Source: Forficula auricularia
Taxonomy: Eukaryota > Arthropoda > Insecta > Dermaptera > Forficulidae
NCBI GenBank assembly: GCA_024734495.1
Contig: JALMQS010000278.1
Coordinates: 62,001 to 126,000, forward strand
Length of the DNA stretch: 64,000 nucleotides
Direction of reading: 5' to 3'
How positions within the stretch are numbered: position 1 is the stretch's first letter; every line of letters starts with the position of its first letter. The translations under genes were made by a program, and so were the position numbers. A model generated the notes under the pieces. That model made no database searches, was not told the origin of the DNA, and saw only the letters and a program-made list of their open reading frames with translations. Positions 55,112-64,000 of this stretch are shown one piece after another.

Positions 55112-55498
55112 TCAGTCTGGCGTAGGGTATTGTATTAGAACCCCATAGGTACGCGAATGTGCCGGGTTTTTAGGATGCCCGGACATAGGCAGGCATATTT
55201 TTACTTTCGAGCTATTGAGAGGGCTCAGCTGTCTATGGAACCAATACTTAAGAGGTCGATTATATCCTCTATCTGAATGACTGTGTGTTATTTCTCGAAT
55301 TTTTCGAAAGACTATTTCATAAAGTCTTTGATTTGGAAGCCGACGGGTACAGGTCATATGCCGGATCCTCTTGGTACAGGTTAGACGCCCGGCGAGATGT
55401 GCCGTAGGGGTAGCTATGTTCGTTCGATAGGGTTTCTTTTTTTCAGCAGGGCACATTAATTCTTGAATCTTACGCTGTACATAATGATCGGAAGACAA
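55112..55498 (-). CDS. Unidentified minus-strand open frame, 128 codons
   Basis: Open on the minus strand with a mixed, Arg/Lys/Thr-rich composition (RKIQELMCPAEKKKPYRTN, TCTRRLPNQRLYEIVFRKIR). The local GC content is above background. The frame has no ATG start and stays open upstream of 55498, so it may be an exon or a transposon part. No family or motif recognised. Confidence 0.3.
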   Translation of the reverse strand: MSSDHYVQRKIQELMCPAEKKKPYRTNIATPTAHLAGRLTCTKRIRHMTCTRRLPNQRLYEIVFRKIREITHSHSDRGYNRPLKYWFHRQLSPLNSSKVKICLPMSGHPKNPAHSRTYGVLIQYPTPD

Positions 55499-55592
55499 GT
55501 GAACCCTTCGGTTAGTATTTAGTAAATTCCCATTTAATTTTTTTCTTTCAAATTTGACAATAGTTTTTAATTAATTTATTTTTATATTTTAG

Positions 55593-55662
55593 ATGAAGAA
55601 AGTATGGTTGGTTTGTGGGGGGCAAAGGCTTCTCTTCAGCTCTTTCTCGAATCAGTACTACG
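55593..55662 (+). CDS. Candidate 70-nt internal exon, unrecognised gene
   Basis: The acceptor ttttatattttag and donor ACG|gtaggc frame 70 nt. In one frame (two bases, then 22 codons, then two bases) it reads EESMVGLWGAKASLQLFLES then VL, with a protein-like composition. No neighbouring exon with matching phase could be found; it cannot follow 22566-22729 directly. Confidence 0.45.
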
Positions 55663-56036
55663 GTAGGCATTCTTATTTGATACGTGATAATTCTTTAATA
55701 TAAATCATCATTTTTTATTTTATATCATTCTCTTTTCTTTCATGATGTTTTGGAACTCTCTCATCCAACTACAAATTTATTTTCTTTATAAAATAGTGAG
55801 TACATATTTTTATCATAAGTGCATTTATTTAGCTAGATCACTGTTTCCCAAACTTTTTTGTGTCATGTCCCACTTAAGCCTTTCTAAAATTCTCATGCCC
55901 CCTATGTAACATAAACATAATTCTTATATTTAATACAAAAATTTGAGTGACATATTTTTGAAAAATGGATGGAAATTTTTTTCAATGATTGATATTTTGA
56001 TAATGATTTGAAATATATAAATAATAATTCATTTTT

Positions 56037-56039
<3 letters not shown>

Positions 56040-56088
<49 letters not shown>
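56040..56088. repeat. (AT)n microsatellite
   Basis: About 48 bp of uninterrupted AT, followed by a shorter run near 56092-56102. Confidence 0.9.
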
Positions 56089-56091
<3 letters not shown>

Positions 56092-56269
56092 ATATATATA
56101 TATTAGTAGATTATTATATATATATTTTATGTCAGAAGGTTTCGCCATATAATATATAAATAATTAAGAAAAGGAGGAAAAAAATTGTTTTTCTATGCCT
56201 TTGCTAAAAAAGAAGAAAGTTTTGAACACTACTGTGGAGAGAAGAAGGAAACATTTAATTTGTTTCATT

Positions 56270-56440
56270 CATTGATCCTTTGAAACCCCGAAGAAGGAGA
56301 GAAGAATCCTCCGAAACGTCGGTTTGAGAGGAAAGAAGGAAGGATTCCAATAAATTACACCTTATTTGATATGGGTTAATTTTTCTTTCCTCACTACCCC
56401 TGGGCTGCCTTCCATTACATTCAATTATATAAATAATAAT
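56270..56440. mobile_element. Decayed FB1 copy
   Basis: CATTGATCCTTTGAAACCCC and CGAAACGTCGGTTTG are recognisable. The hammerhead core reads CCGAAGA instead of CTGAAGA, removing an invariant U. The distal part ends near GGGCTGCCTTCCATTAC. Confidence 0.65.
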
Positions 56441-57105
56441 CTACTAAGGTCTTTGATAAAATTGTCCTTATTCAATTTCTTGGTGTGTCTATAGATTCAG
56501 ATACACACAATAAATTAAGAAGGAAAAGTCGAAGAAAGTTCGTTCTTGTGCTAATGATTGTATTTTTAATGCGAGGAACTGAATGGATTTTCGGCTTTCA
56601 ATCTCTAGATCTTCTGGTTAAAAGATGTAAAATTATTCAAAAAATATCATTTTTGAATCATTTTTCGAGATTTTAATCCGTTTCTAAACTAAAAAATATT
56701 AAACATTCGAATAGATGTGTTTTACAATTACCATTTAATAAATGGTATACAAAAATAAAAATTTCATTTTTTGAATAAATTTTAATTTAAAAGAATAACC
56801 CGTAGTGGTTAGGCTTAAAAAATGTCATTGAAAAAGTGGTCATTTACCAAATCAATCTATAAAGGCAATGGTTTAAAAAATTAATTCACCAAATCTACGA
56901 ACAGCGTATCGAGACTAAATAATTTTTAGAAAAAAAAAACCGAGACTTCAAAAAAATTAAATGCAACAAATACAATAATAAGAAATCAAAAATAAAATAA
57001 AATGCACTAAAAGGTATAAAATAATAAGATTGGAGTAATTTTTGGAGACGGACTGATAAGTGAATTAAGTGGATATCGATGAGGCAGTCAAAAAAAGAAG
57101 AATAA

Positions 57106-58203
57106 ATTTTTTTTTTTTTTTTAATGCAATCGAATGCAAGAAGGGGTGCACCAGTAAAGATGCAGCCCCTATGGATCTCGAAAGACCCTTGCATTACCGA
57201 AGAGAAGGAAAAGTTGATTAAGTGAGAGGGTGTAGACGTAGGTGTCTATGCACTCCGGTTTTGAAGGTTTGAAGATTATAGGTGCTGGGAAAGATAGAGG
57301 CTGGGAGAGAGTTCCAGTTCCTTGAAGTCATGGGGATATATGTATTTGCGAATGAAGTGGTCCGGCACTTTTCTAATTTGACCACGAGAGAGTGTTGGGA
57401 GTCGGCAAAACGCGTGCTACGTGCAAAGCATGCTTTGGGGGGAATTATTGATTTTATCTCATCAGAGCACCTGCCGTGATAGTATCTATAGAAAAGGGAA
57501 AGGGCAGAGACATTTCTTCGATGAGCCAGCGAGTCGAGGGAGTCGGTGAGGGTAGAATCGTCAATTAGCCTGACGGCTCGTTTCTGAATTGCATCCAGGG
57601 TAGCAAGATAATATTTTGAGGCTCCTCTCCATAGATGAGAGCCATATTCGAGACAGGGGTGGATTTGGGCCTTGTAGATGGTGAGAAGTTGTGGGGGTTT
57701 GTAAAATCGCTTGGACCTGAATAAGAAGCCAATCTTCCTTGCTGCAGATTTCGCCACAGAGGAGGTGTGTTCATTCCAAGACAGGTCAGATGCAACAGAG
57801 ACGCCCAACATGGATAGGCTGTCACACATTTTCAGGGTATTCGAATCGAAGTGAATATCAGGGAAATCTTTATTTTCGCGCCTAGAAATTAGACAACATT
57901 GAGTCTTGTTTGAATTAAAGTTAACTAAATTTTGAGAGCCCCATTTATTCAGTTTGTCTAGGTCAAGAGTAATTGAGGAGGCAACATTGATTCGATTATT
58001 CGGGAGTGAGGGTTTGCCGTGTAGAGTGCTATCGTCGGCGTAACAATGAGTGGGGTTTGCCGTTTGATCGATAAGGTCATTTATATAAATTAGGAAGAGT
58101 GTGGAGGAGATTACAGAGCCTTGGGGAACACCAGAGTTTGTGGAGAACGATTCAGATGATGTTCCATCCACCACAACTTTTATACTTCGGTTTGTCAGAA
58201 AGT
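57106..58203 (-). mobile_element. LINE copy D, 5'-truncated
   Basis: The T run at 57106-57122 and TTAATGCAATCGAATGC mark the 3' end on the minus strand. The copy ends at its 5' side near TTCGGTTTGTCAGAAAG (58200), about 150 bp short of copy C. Confidence 0.9.
57218..58174 (-). CDS. Reverse transcriptase C-terminal fragment, 318 codons
   Basis: Uninterrupted frame nearly identical to the end of copy C, beginning just before SGVPQGSVISSTLFLIYIND and including CYADDSTLH (YADD active site) and LEYGSHLWRGAS. The palm Asp block ALDISKAFD is lost by truncation, so it cannot be an active enzyme. The two copies differ by scattered substitutions without stops. Confidence 0.9.
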   Translation of the reverse strand: MVDGTSSESFSTNSGVPQGSVISSTLFLIYINDLIDQTANPTHCYADDSTLHGKPSLPNNRINVASSITLDLDKLNKWGSQNLVNFNSNKTQCCLISRRENKDFPDIHFDSNTLKMCDSLSMLGVSVASDLSWNEHTSSVAKSAARKIGFLFRSKRFYKPPQLLTIYKAQIHPCLEYGSHLWRGASKYYLATLDAIQKRAVRLIDDSTLTDSLDSLAHRRNVSALSLFYRYYHGRCSDEIKSIIPPKACFARSTRFADSQHSLVVKLEKCRTTSFANTYIPMTSRNWNSLPASIFPSTYNLQTFKTGVHRHLRLHPLT

Positions 58204-58327
58204 TTTTTACATTTACTACATTATAATTCTGCTGAGAATGATATACAATATATTATTGTTACTGCCACTGAAAGAGGAGACAGAAGGGAATGTCGCATTG
58301 GATTTCCTTCACTGACTTTTCAAAACC

Positions 58328-58359
58328 CTGAAGAAGGAGGGAATAGACTCCGAAACGTC
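58328..58359 (+). ncRNA. Minimal hammerhead ribozyme motif, family 1
   Basis: CTGAAGA at 58328-58334, stem II GGAG/CTCC, GAAA at 58352-58355, CGTC. The flanks AAAACC and GGTTTT give a six-base-pair stem I. Core identical to 6918-6949 apart from one stem II change. Confidence 0.75.
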
Positions 58360-58445
58360 GGTTTTATGAATAAAAAGATAGTGTAAATTATCTTCTCTTT
58401 TTTTTAGACCGCCTCATCGATATCCACTTAGTATAAAATAATTAT

Positions 58446-58660
58446 CTTATTTAGTTTCAACTAAACGATGAAATTGTTACATGAAATCACTTTTTGATGT
58501 CGGTGCCAAACATATACATTTTATGAATCGCACTCGATGGATCTTACTTAGTACGTTAGGCGTGTAATGAAGACAACATCGCGTAATCTCGCTTAAATAT
58601 TTTGTTTGGCACCGACTTCAAAAAGTGATTTCATGTAATAATTTCATCGTTTAGTTTAAT
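58446..58660. mobile_element. MITE with 50-bp inverted ends
   Basis: AACTAAACGATGAAATTGTT and on to GTCGGTGCCAAACA at the left is mirrored at the right (TGTTTGGCACCGACTTC...TTTCATCGTTTAGTTT). Middle about 90 bp, non-coding. Confidence 0.82.
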
Positions 58661-59504
58661 TATTTTATATCTTTTAGTGCATTTTATTTTATTTTTGAGT
58701 TCTTATTATTTTATTTGTTGCATTTAATTTTTTTGAAGTCGGTTTTTTTTCTAAAAATTAATTTTATTTTTCTCTTTTTAGTGATGCTAAGAATAGTGAC
58801 TTATCATTCATAAATAGAGAAATTATCTCGAAACATTAGCGGGTTTTAAATGAACGTTTTAAGATTGTTTTTTTTTTTATAAATGATTTTATTTATTATA
58901 ATTTCGATTATTTGCACATAAGAATCGGAGATTTCCGTTATTTTGTCTTTGATAATATTATCAAAACTAAGGTACCCCCTTTCCAATAAAAAAAGAATCA
59001 TTGAAATCGGACCATAAACAAAGAAGTTATGCGTGAACATACATAAGAAAAAAGGTCCAATAGCAATGAAATTTATACGGGACCAATTGGCACCTATTCG
59101 AATTTTTTCACGAAAATGAAAAATTTAATATTTTTGTTTTTAAAATTCTATTAGTAAATTAAACCAATGTTCTAATTAAGTGAAATACTCTATGTATGAG
59201 ATTTTATATTAGAAATGATAATCCTATGATTAAGTGGACGACGCATAATTGTGAATTATTTTACAAGAGTTAGTCGGGTGTCAAGTGTTGAGCTCACCTG
59301 ATGCCTATTTGGACTTTTCTTGACATCTGACGACTCGGCAACAAACTCGAAAGATTAATTATAGTTTAATTATAGTGATAGCCGGTTCGTCCCTGCTCAT
59401 GAGTGGAATAAAGTCTATGCGACTGTTAAAGACTTTCGCAGCTCTCTATTCATTTCAAAGCCGAGCCAGTGTTTTGAAAACATTCTCCCTCTTAGATCGA
59501 TATT
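58661..59504. other. Intergenic repeat remnants
   Basis: A second copy of the 21.3-kb repeat at 58990-59100 (ATCATTGAAATCGGACC). A mixed-composition segment at 59250-59500 with no recognised frame. Confidence 0.4.
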
Positions 59505-59605
59505 AAGGTTGTTGTTTCTGGAATATCATTCCCTTTCTTTTCTAGTAATGATTGGGTTCCTCAGGGTTCTGTCATTACTCCCAAGGTATTCCATTGATAC
59601 TTTCT
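59505..59605 (+). pseudogene. Small LINE reverse transcriptase relic
   Basis: Reads VVVSGISFPFFSSNDWVPQG then SVITP, matching the block VVVDGTSSESFSTNSGVPQG then SVIS of copy C. Plus strand, opposite to the four younger copies. Confidence 0.7.
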
Positions 59606-60216
59606 GTTTATTATTTATTTTAAATTTATGCAAGTACATTATTTTTAAAAAAGTATGAACCAATAAAATAAAAGAGCATTATTTGTGTGTGTGAAAGTAT
59701 AATTTGTCTGCCAACTGAGAAACCACTAAAAAATGATTTCAAATTAAAATATAAATTAATTTATTATTGAAATCTGTTTTGTCCTTTTTCAGAGATATCT
59801 AAAAAATTTGGTCCACTGTAAAATTAAGTAAAAGAATATATAAATTTCACATACACAATTTATGTAATTTACCTTTTTAAATAATCAAACAAATAAATAT
59901 ATTTAAGAGATAGAATTAAAAATTATACTTGCATAAATATTACTCAATTAGAAATAAAATATATTAAGAAAAATAAATAACTATAAATATTTAGCTATTT
60001 AAGGAATACCTAGGGCTAGGCCGAATAATTTCTTATCAACATCCTTTTACAACCTTCTTAGTATTACATTTTACTTTTCAAAATAGTAATAAATAGTTTG
60101 TACTGAATATAAATTTGTGAATTTTATTGTCGTATTCTTCGATTGAATTTTGAAATATTTCTTTATTCGGTTCGAATTGATTGGCCAATGGGAATTTGTT
60201 GCAATTTATCGTATTA

Positions 60217-61730
60217 CTCATGGACAAAATTAGCGGAACAACAAAAAAAGCTATAATTCGATTTAAAGCGACTCTTATCTTTTAGTTTCTTTATTAATTT
60301 GTTAAAATATTATTTTTAAACTTAATTTTATTTAAAAACTCACATAAATATTGATTTTTCCTCAAATCTCACATTTTATTTAAATTTTATAAAATTTATC
60401 TTTATTAGGTACATTGTATCAAATTGCTTATTCTCTTAGAATTAACCTGTTTTTTTAAACATTGATTGAACAAAGTTGATTTATCATTAAAATTGGCTCG
60501 TCAGACATTAAACTTGACATTAAATGCAAAATGACGGATATGAGCGAATTTGAGGTCGCCAGAGCTGTTACGTTAATTGTAAACAGCAAAAAGACATACC
60601 AAGAAGTGGCTGAAATGCTTGGTGTATTGAAATCTACTATAGAACAATGTCACAATATTGGACAATACAAGAGACATGAAGGCCAAGTTAGAAAAAGGGT
60701 TAGATCCACTAGCGACGATAGATTTATTGTTAGCTCTGCTCTGAAAAATCGTGCCCATACCGGAATTGACATCCGAAATCAACTGAAAGTAATGAGACAG
60801 GTGACAGTGTCTGTTAAGACAGTTAAAAGAAGACTGAACGAAGGTGGATTATTATCGGGAAGACCGGCCAAGGGTCCCCATTTAGAGACACGTCATCGAG
60901 TAGAGCGTCCACGATTTGCAAAAAACCATGAGAATTGGTCTGAGATGGAGTGGAGCCATATTTTGTTCATAGACGAATCCAAATTTTGTCTGAAGCCAGA
61001 CGATGGAAAGGTGAGAGTGTGGAGACGCCGCAATCAGAGGTACCATCAATGAAACATTTTTCCGCGGACGGGTTTCGGTGGCGGCTCTGTAATGGTTTGG
61101 GCTGACATTTCTTTGGGGGTGCGTACGGAATTACACACCGAGGAAAATGGGTTAATGAATACTGAAAGGTATATTTCAGACATTCTGGAAGAATATGGAA
61201 TGCCTTTCGCTTATTCTAATGCAAGACAATGCTCGCCTTCACGTAGCCCAGAAAGTTTGTCACTATTTGTCAGCAGTGAATTTGTCGACAATGAATTGGT
61301 CTGCACCCTCCTCAGATTTAAATCCGATTGAGCATGTCTGGGAGATGTTGGGAAGACCATTGAAGAAGAGATCTCTAACTCCTGTTACCTAGAGGAACTG
61401 AAAAATGCACTTCTTGAGGAAGCGTATACCTCAAAAATTAAATTGATAACGCAATTAAGAGCATGCCTATGAGAGTTAAATGTGTTGTCAGAGCCAGGGG
61501 AGTGAATACAAATTATTAAAACAATTGAAATTTTTTATAAAGAAGATAAATACAATCAAACATTAAATCATTTAATTTCATATAAGACATATTTTTTTAA
61601 TTTAAAATTTTGCAATTTGTTAATTAATGTCAAAATTAGTTCAAAATTATCAAAATCACTTATATATTATATAAAATAAGCATATTTTTCAGGCTTTTAT
61701 TCGACGTTCCGCTAATTTTGTCCACGAGCT
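60217..61730 (+). mobile_element. Tc1-like transposon, about 1.5 kb, inactive
   Basis: Ends CTCATGGACAAAATTAGCGG (left) and CCGCTAATTTTGTCCACGAG (right). The exact outer bases are uncertain because the right side has an extra C before TTATA. Contains one transposase gene in broken frames. Confidence 0.88.
60531..61470 (+). pseudogene. Tc1-type (DD34E) transposase, frame-broken
   Basis: ATG at 60531 opens 173 codons: an N-terminal helix-turn-helix (TYQEVAEMLGVLKSTIEQC), a second DNA-binding part with basic linker (TVKRRLNEGGLLSGRPAKG) and the first catalytic Asp in HILFIDESKF, then a stop after RRRNQRYHQ. The remainder continues as GFGGGSVMVWADI, then after a shift LMQDNARLHVAQ (second Asp) and SSDLNPIEHVWEMLGR (catalytic Glu), then further stops. 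At least one stop and two frameshifts, so inactive; the decay is modest. Confidence 0.9.
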
Positions 61731-62249
61731 TATATATATATTGAGATATATACTCTATATGATGTATTTTGTATGTGTATACAAATTTTTTATGTACGAG
61801 TAGGTATATCATCTATTTTAACTTTCATTTGATAAAATTATTTTATCCAAGTATTTTTGTATTATTTTTATTAAAACATTATATCTTATGCATGTTTAAT
61901 TTATGATTCAAACAAGATGTTAATGAAAGTGATATTCAACGACAACATGTTTGAAAACAGGGCAAGTTCAAATAAGATTGTATCATTTAACATAATTGAA
62001 AGTAAACTAGAAATAAAATATTCAATACGTATATATACTTTAGATTATTTTCTCAAGTTTATAGTTTCCGGTTTGAAATATCAATATTATTTTTGAAGCT
62101 TATTATTTATTTTACTGACCTTAACATTTTATTAAATGCATTACTGTTTAGTTTTGCAAGAAATAAAATTTGTTGCAAATAGTAAATTTAATAAGAATAT
62201 TTAACTATAAAATAATATGATATTTTCAGCTGGACATAATAATATGGTG
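61731..62249. other. AT-rich intergenic DNA
   Basis: No feature recognised. Confidence 0.35.
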
Positions 62250-62695
62250 TGGAAACTACCCACCCTTAGTAAAATACCATATTAATTAATGGTTTAAGGA
62301 CGATTCTAGAACAATTTTAATTCATCAACTATAAATATGGCATGAATTGATTTTTATGATCATCCCTTAATCCCCTAAAGGGGGTAACTACCCTTAATTT
62401 AAAATTTTACTAAAAAAATGATTTACCTATATTAGATTCTAGAGCAATTCCAAATCATTAAGTATAAGCATGGCCTGAATTAATTTTCCTTATCAATCCT
62501 TCTTCCTCTATAGGGGGTGACCACCCTTAATATAGAATTTCATTAAAAAATGATTCCAATTTATTAAGTATAAATATGATCTGAATTAATTTTTCTTATC
62601 AACCCTTTAGGGGGTAACCATTCTTAATATAGAATTTCACTAAAAATGATTTCTGCAAGATTCTAGGAAATTCCAAATTACTAAGTATAAATTGG
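62250..62695. repeat. Degenerate tandem repeat, about four units of roughly 115 bp
   Basis: The words GGGGGTAACTACCCTTAAT, GGGGGTGACCACCCTTAAT and GGGGTAACCATTCTTAAT recur with ATTAAGTATAAATATG in between. Units vary in length. No coding capacity. Confidence 0.75.
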
Positions 62696-63865
62696 CTTGT
62701 ATGGTAAAGTCATGTGGATGGCCATATCAGTTTATTTTCAATGTACAAAATTCCTAAATCTGTGAGCCTTTCTTGTGAGACTGTGGTCCTTAAATAAGTT
62801 TATCACATGGGTGTTTCAATATTTTTGCTCATTTTAGCAGGTAGGGCGGACGGCTGGGCGAGAGCAATTTTAGTTGGGCGGTCGCAACACCTCGCCCAAC
62901 CGTGCCGCGGCCACTGTACCTATAATGTGGGGAATCGTGAAAAGAAATTATTGATTTATTTCTATGTAATTAATCCTTGAGTGCCCAAAAAATACCTTTC
63001 CTGAAAGGGCAGAATATTATATGATATTAAATTAATCTTTTTTACTGATTTGAAGCTTTGATTTTTGCGAAATTTATACTAAAGTTATAAAAATTTCTAG
63101 AAAAGTCTATTGTCCTACATTTCTTTTAAATCTATAAGACAGGCGTCCTTCAAAATCGAATATATGATCGGTCCTTCAAAATACATCCTCATAAATTTCC
63201 TTTTATTTATAAAATAGAAGTAAGTCCTTGAGTCGTGAAGCGTCCTTTCAGATTTTTCTCAATGCAATAAAAGTTTTAATAGAGGCAGTAGACATTTTAA
63301 TAGTAGTTGTAGATCAGGCACTTAATCTCTTCCTATACTCCATTATTTTTGGCCATTTATGACAACTTTTGACAAGTTTCATTACTGACCCTGCCTAGTT
63401 CAAAAATTTTCAGAAAGTAATCTGAAACTATTCTTGTAAAACGATTTAATTTAATACTTGTAGTGAATCCGGTGTTGGTAAATTTTTCATCTAAACTTTT
63501 AAGGAAAACTATTTCCGTTTCCTCTTAAATTAACCCTTTATTTACATAAGAATCGAAGGATAGTAAGTTGGAAAATAAATATAATAAAAACAAGCCTTGA
63601 AATTTATTGTGAAAATGAAGTGTAAGCAATTTCACTCTTCCGTGTTATAATGTAGTAAACATTTTCAGTCATTGACCTTTTCTAATGAAAATATTCATCA
63701 TTTTCTTTTAAACTTAAATTGAATGAAATAAAAATTCACAATATACCTACTTCCAAATTATATACCATCGCTGTATATCAAAATGTCGTATGTAAAAATC
63801 AACACTTTTCAATAGCTGGGAAAAACTTACATACATTAATTCCTTTGAAAATCAATTGTAATAAA
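62696..63865. other. Intergenic DNA with repeat ends
   Basis: An isolated right tip of the ACTTTACC family (TTGTATGGTAAAGTCATGTG at 62697) and a hAT-like GC-rich fragment at 62840-62920. No gene seen in the remainder. Confidence 0.4.
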
Positions 63866-63900
63866 CTGATGAAGAGGGCAAAGCTCTCGAAACTATAGTC
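63866..63900 (+). ncRNA. Minimal hammerhead ribozyme motif, family 2
   Basis: CTGATGA at 63866-63872, stem II AGAG/CTCT, GAAA at 63889-63892, CTATAGTC. Followed by TCGTTATAAATAAATT and the family tail (CTCCTTCAATTTATAAAAAT) to the window edge, matching 49140-49325. Stem I is poorly paired. Confidence 0.6.
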
Positions 63901-64000
63901 TCGTTATAAATAAATTAAAAATTTATAATTCCAGCAGAAGACAGTTATTTATTGTCTCCTTCAATTTATAAAAATTCTGCTACTCTCGGCAAAAAGAAAC

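Larger units (their letters stand above)
57055..58440. mobile_element. FB1 element broken by a LINE insertion
   Basis: The left end AGTGGATATCGATGAGGCAG (57068) is followed after 30 bp by the poly(A) end of LINE copy D. The FB1 loop and right arm resume at about 58204 (TTTACTACATTATAATTCTG) and end at GCCTCATCGATATCCACT (58434). Most of the left arm is missing, so the LINE arrived with a deletion. Confidence 0.85.

Noticed and set aside
56485..56676. 63-codon frame considered as the exon after 55593-55662
   Set aside because: The reading phase does not fit the donor at 55662, and the sequence has no recognisable domain.

Overview
This is a eukaryotic, AT-rich and intron-rich nuclear segment, most likely from an arthropod and probably an insect; the lineage cannot be fixed further. 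Genes are split into small exons with GT..AG boundaries in matching phase. The spaces between them are filled with Tc1/mariner elements, 5'-truncated non-LTR retrotransposons with poly(A) tails, many fold-back elements, minisatellites and (TA)n tracts. No operon-like or prokaryotic gene organisation is seen. One 100-N assembly gap lies at 45133-45232.

Host genes. (1) 156-10402, plus: the 3' five coding exons of a Stac-family adaptor, with a serine-rich linker, an SH3 domain and a C-terminal SH3-like half. All junction phases agree and the last exon carries the stop; the C1-domain exons should lie upstream of the window. (2) 22566-22729, plus: one orphan internal exon of an unrecognised gene. 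(3) 26775-41886, plus: a complete seven-exon gene for a 925-residue all-helical protein, tentatively Gemin4-like (SMN complex). (4) 51484-42574, minus: a CRAL-TRIO lipid-transfer protein of which only the first coding exon and the last two exons are visible; the exons for most of the lipid-binding domain are missing, possibly in the gap. Genes 3 and 4 converge tail to tail, about 690 bp apart. (5) Weaker candidates: a 70-nt exon at 55593-55662 and minus-strand ORFs at 13593-13763, 5349-5618 and 55112-55498.

Mobile DNA. Four 5'-truncated copies of one Jockey/CR1-like LINE lie in the same orientation (32.5, 36.3, 47-48.3 and 57.1-58.2 kb), with older plus-strand fragments at 23.0, 27.3-29.0 and 59.5 kb. 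Two mariner-type elements (34503-35424, 44075-44898) and one Tc1-type element (60217-61730) have recognisable ends and broken transposases. Several MITEs have readable target duplications, and several are nested inside older elements.

Most notable result. A group of fold-back repeats carries compact hammerhead-ribozyme cores: CTGANGA, a short stem II, GAAA, then a self-complementary stem III. The best copies (6918-6949, 58328-58359, 10021-10053 minus) also have a matching stem I (AAACC/GGTTT). Three sequence families can be separated by stem III. They resemble the minimal type I hammerheads known from Penelope-like elements and retrozymes, but here many sit in palindromic elements. Other oddities are a 119-bp satellite array, a G-tract-bearing variable-number repeat that runs into a roughly 340-bp strand-asymmetric G-rich block, and a mariner whose left end is an inverted copy of its right end.
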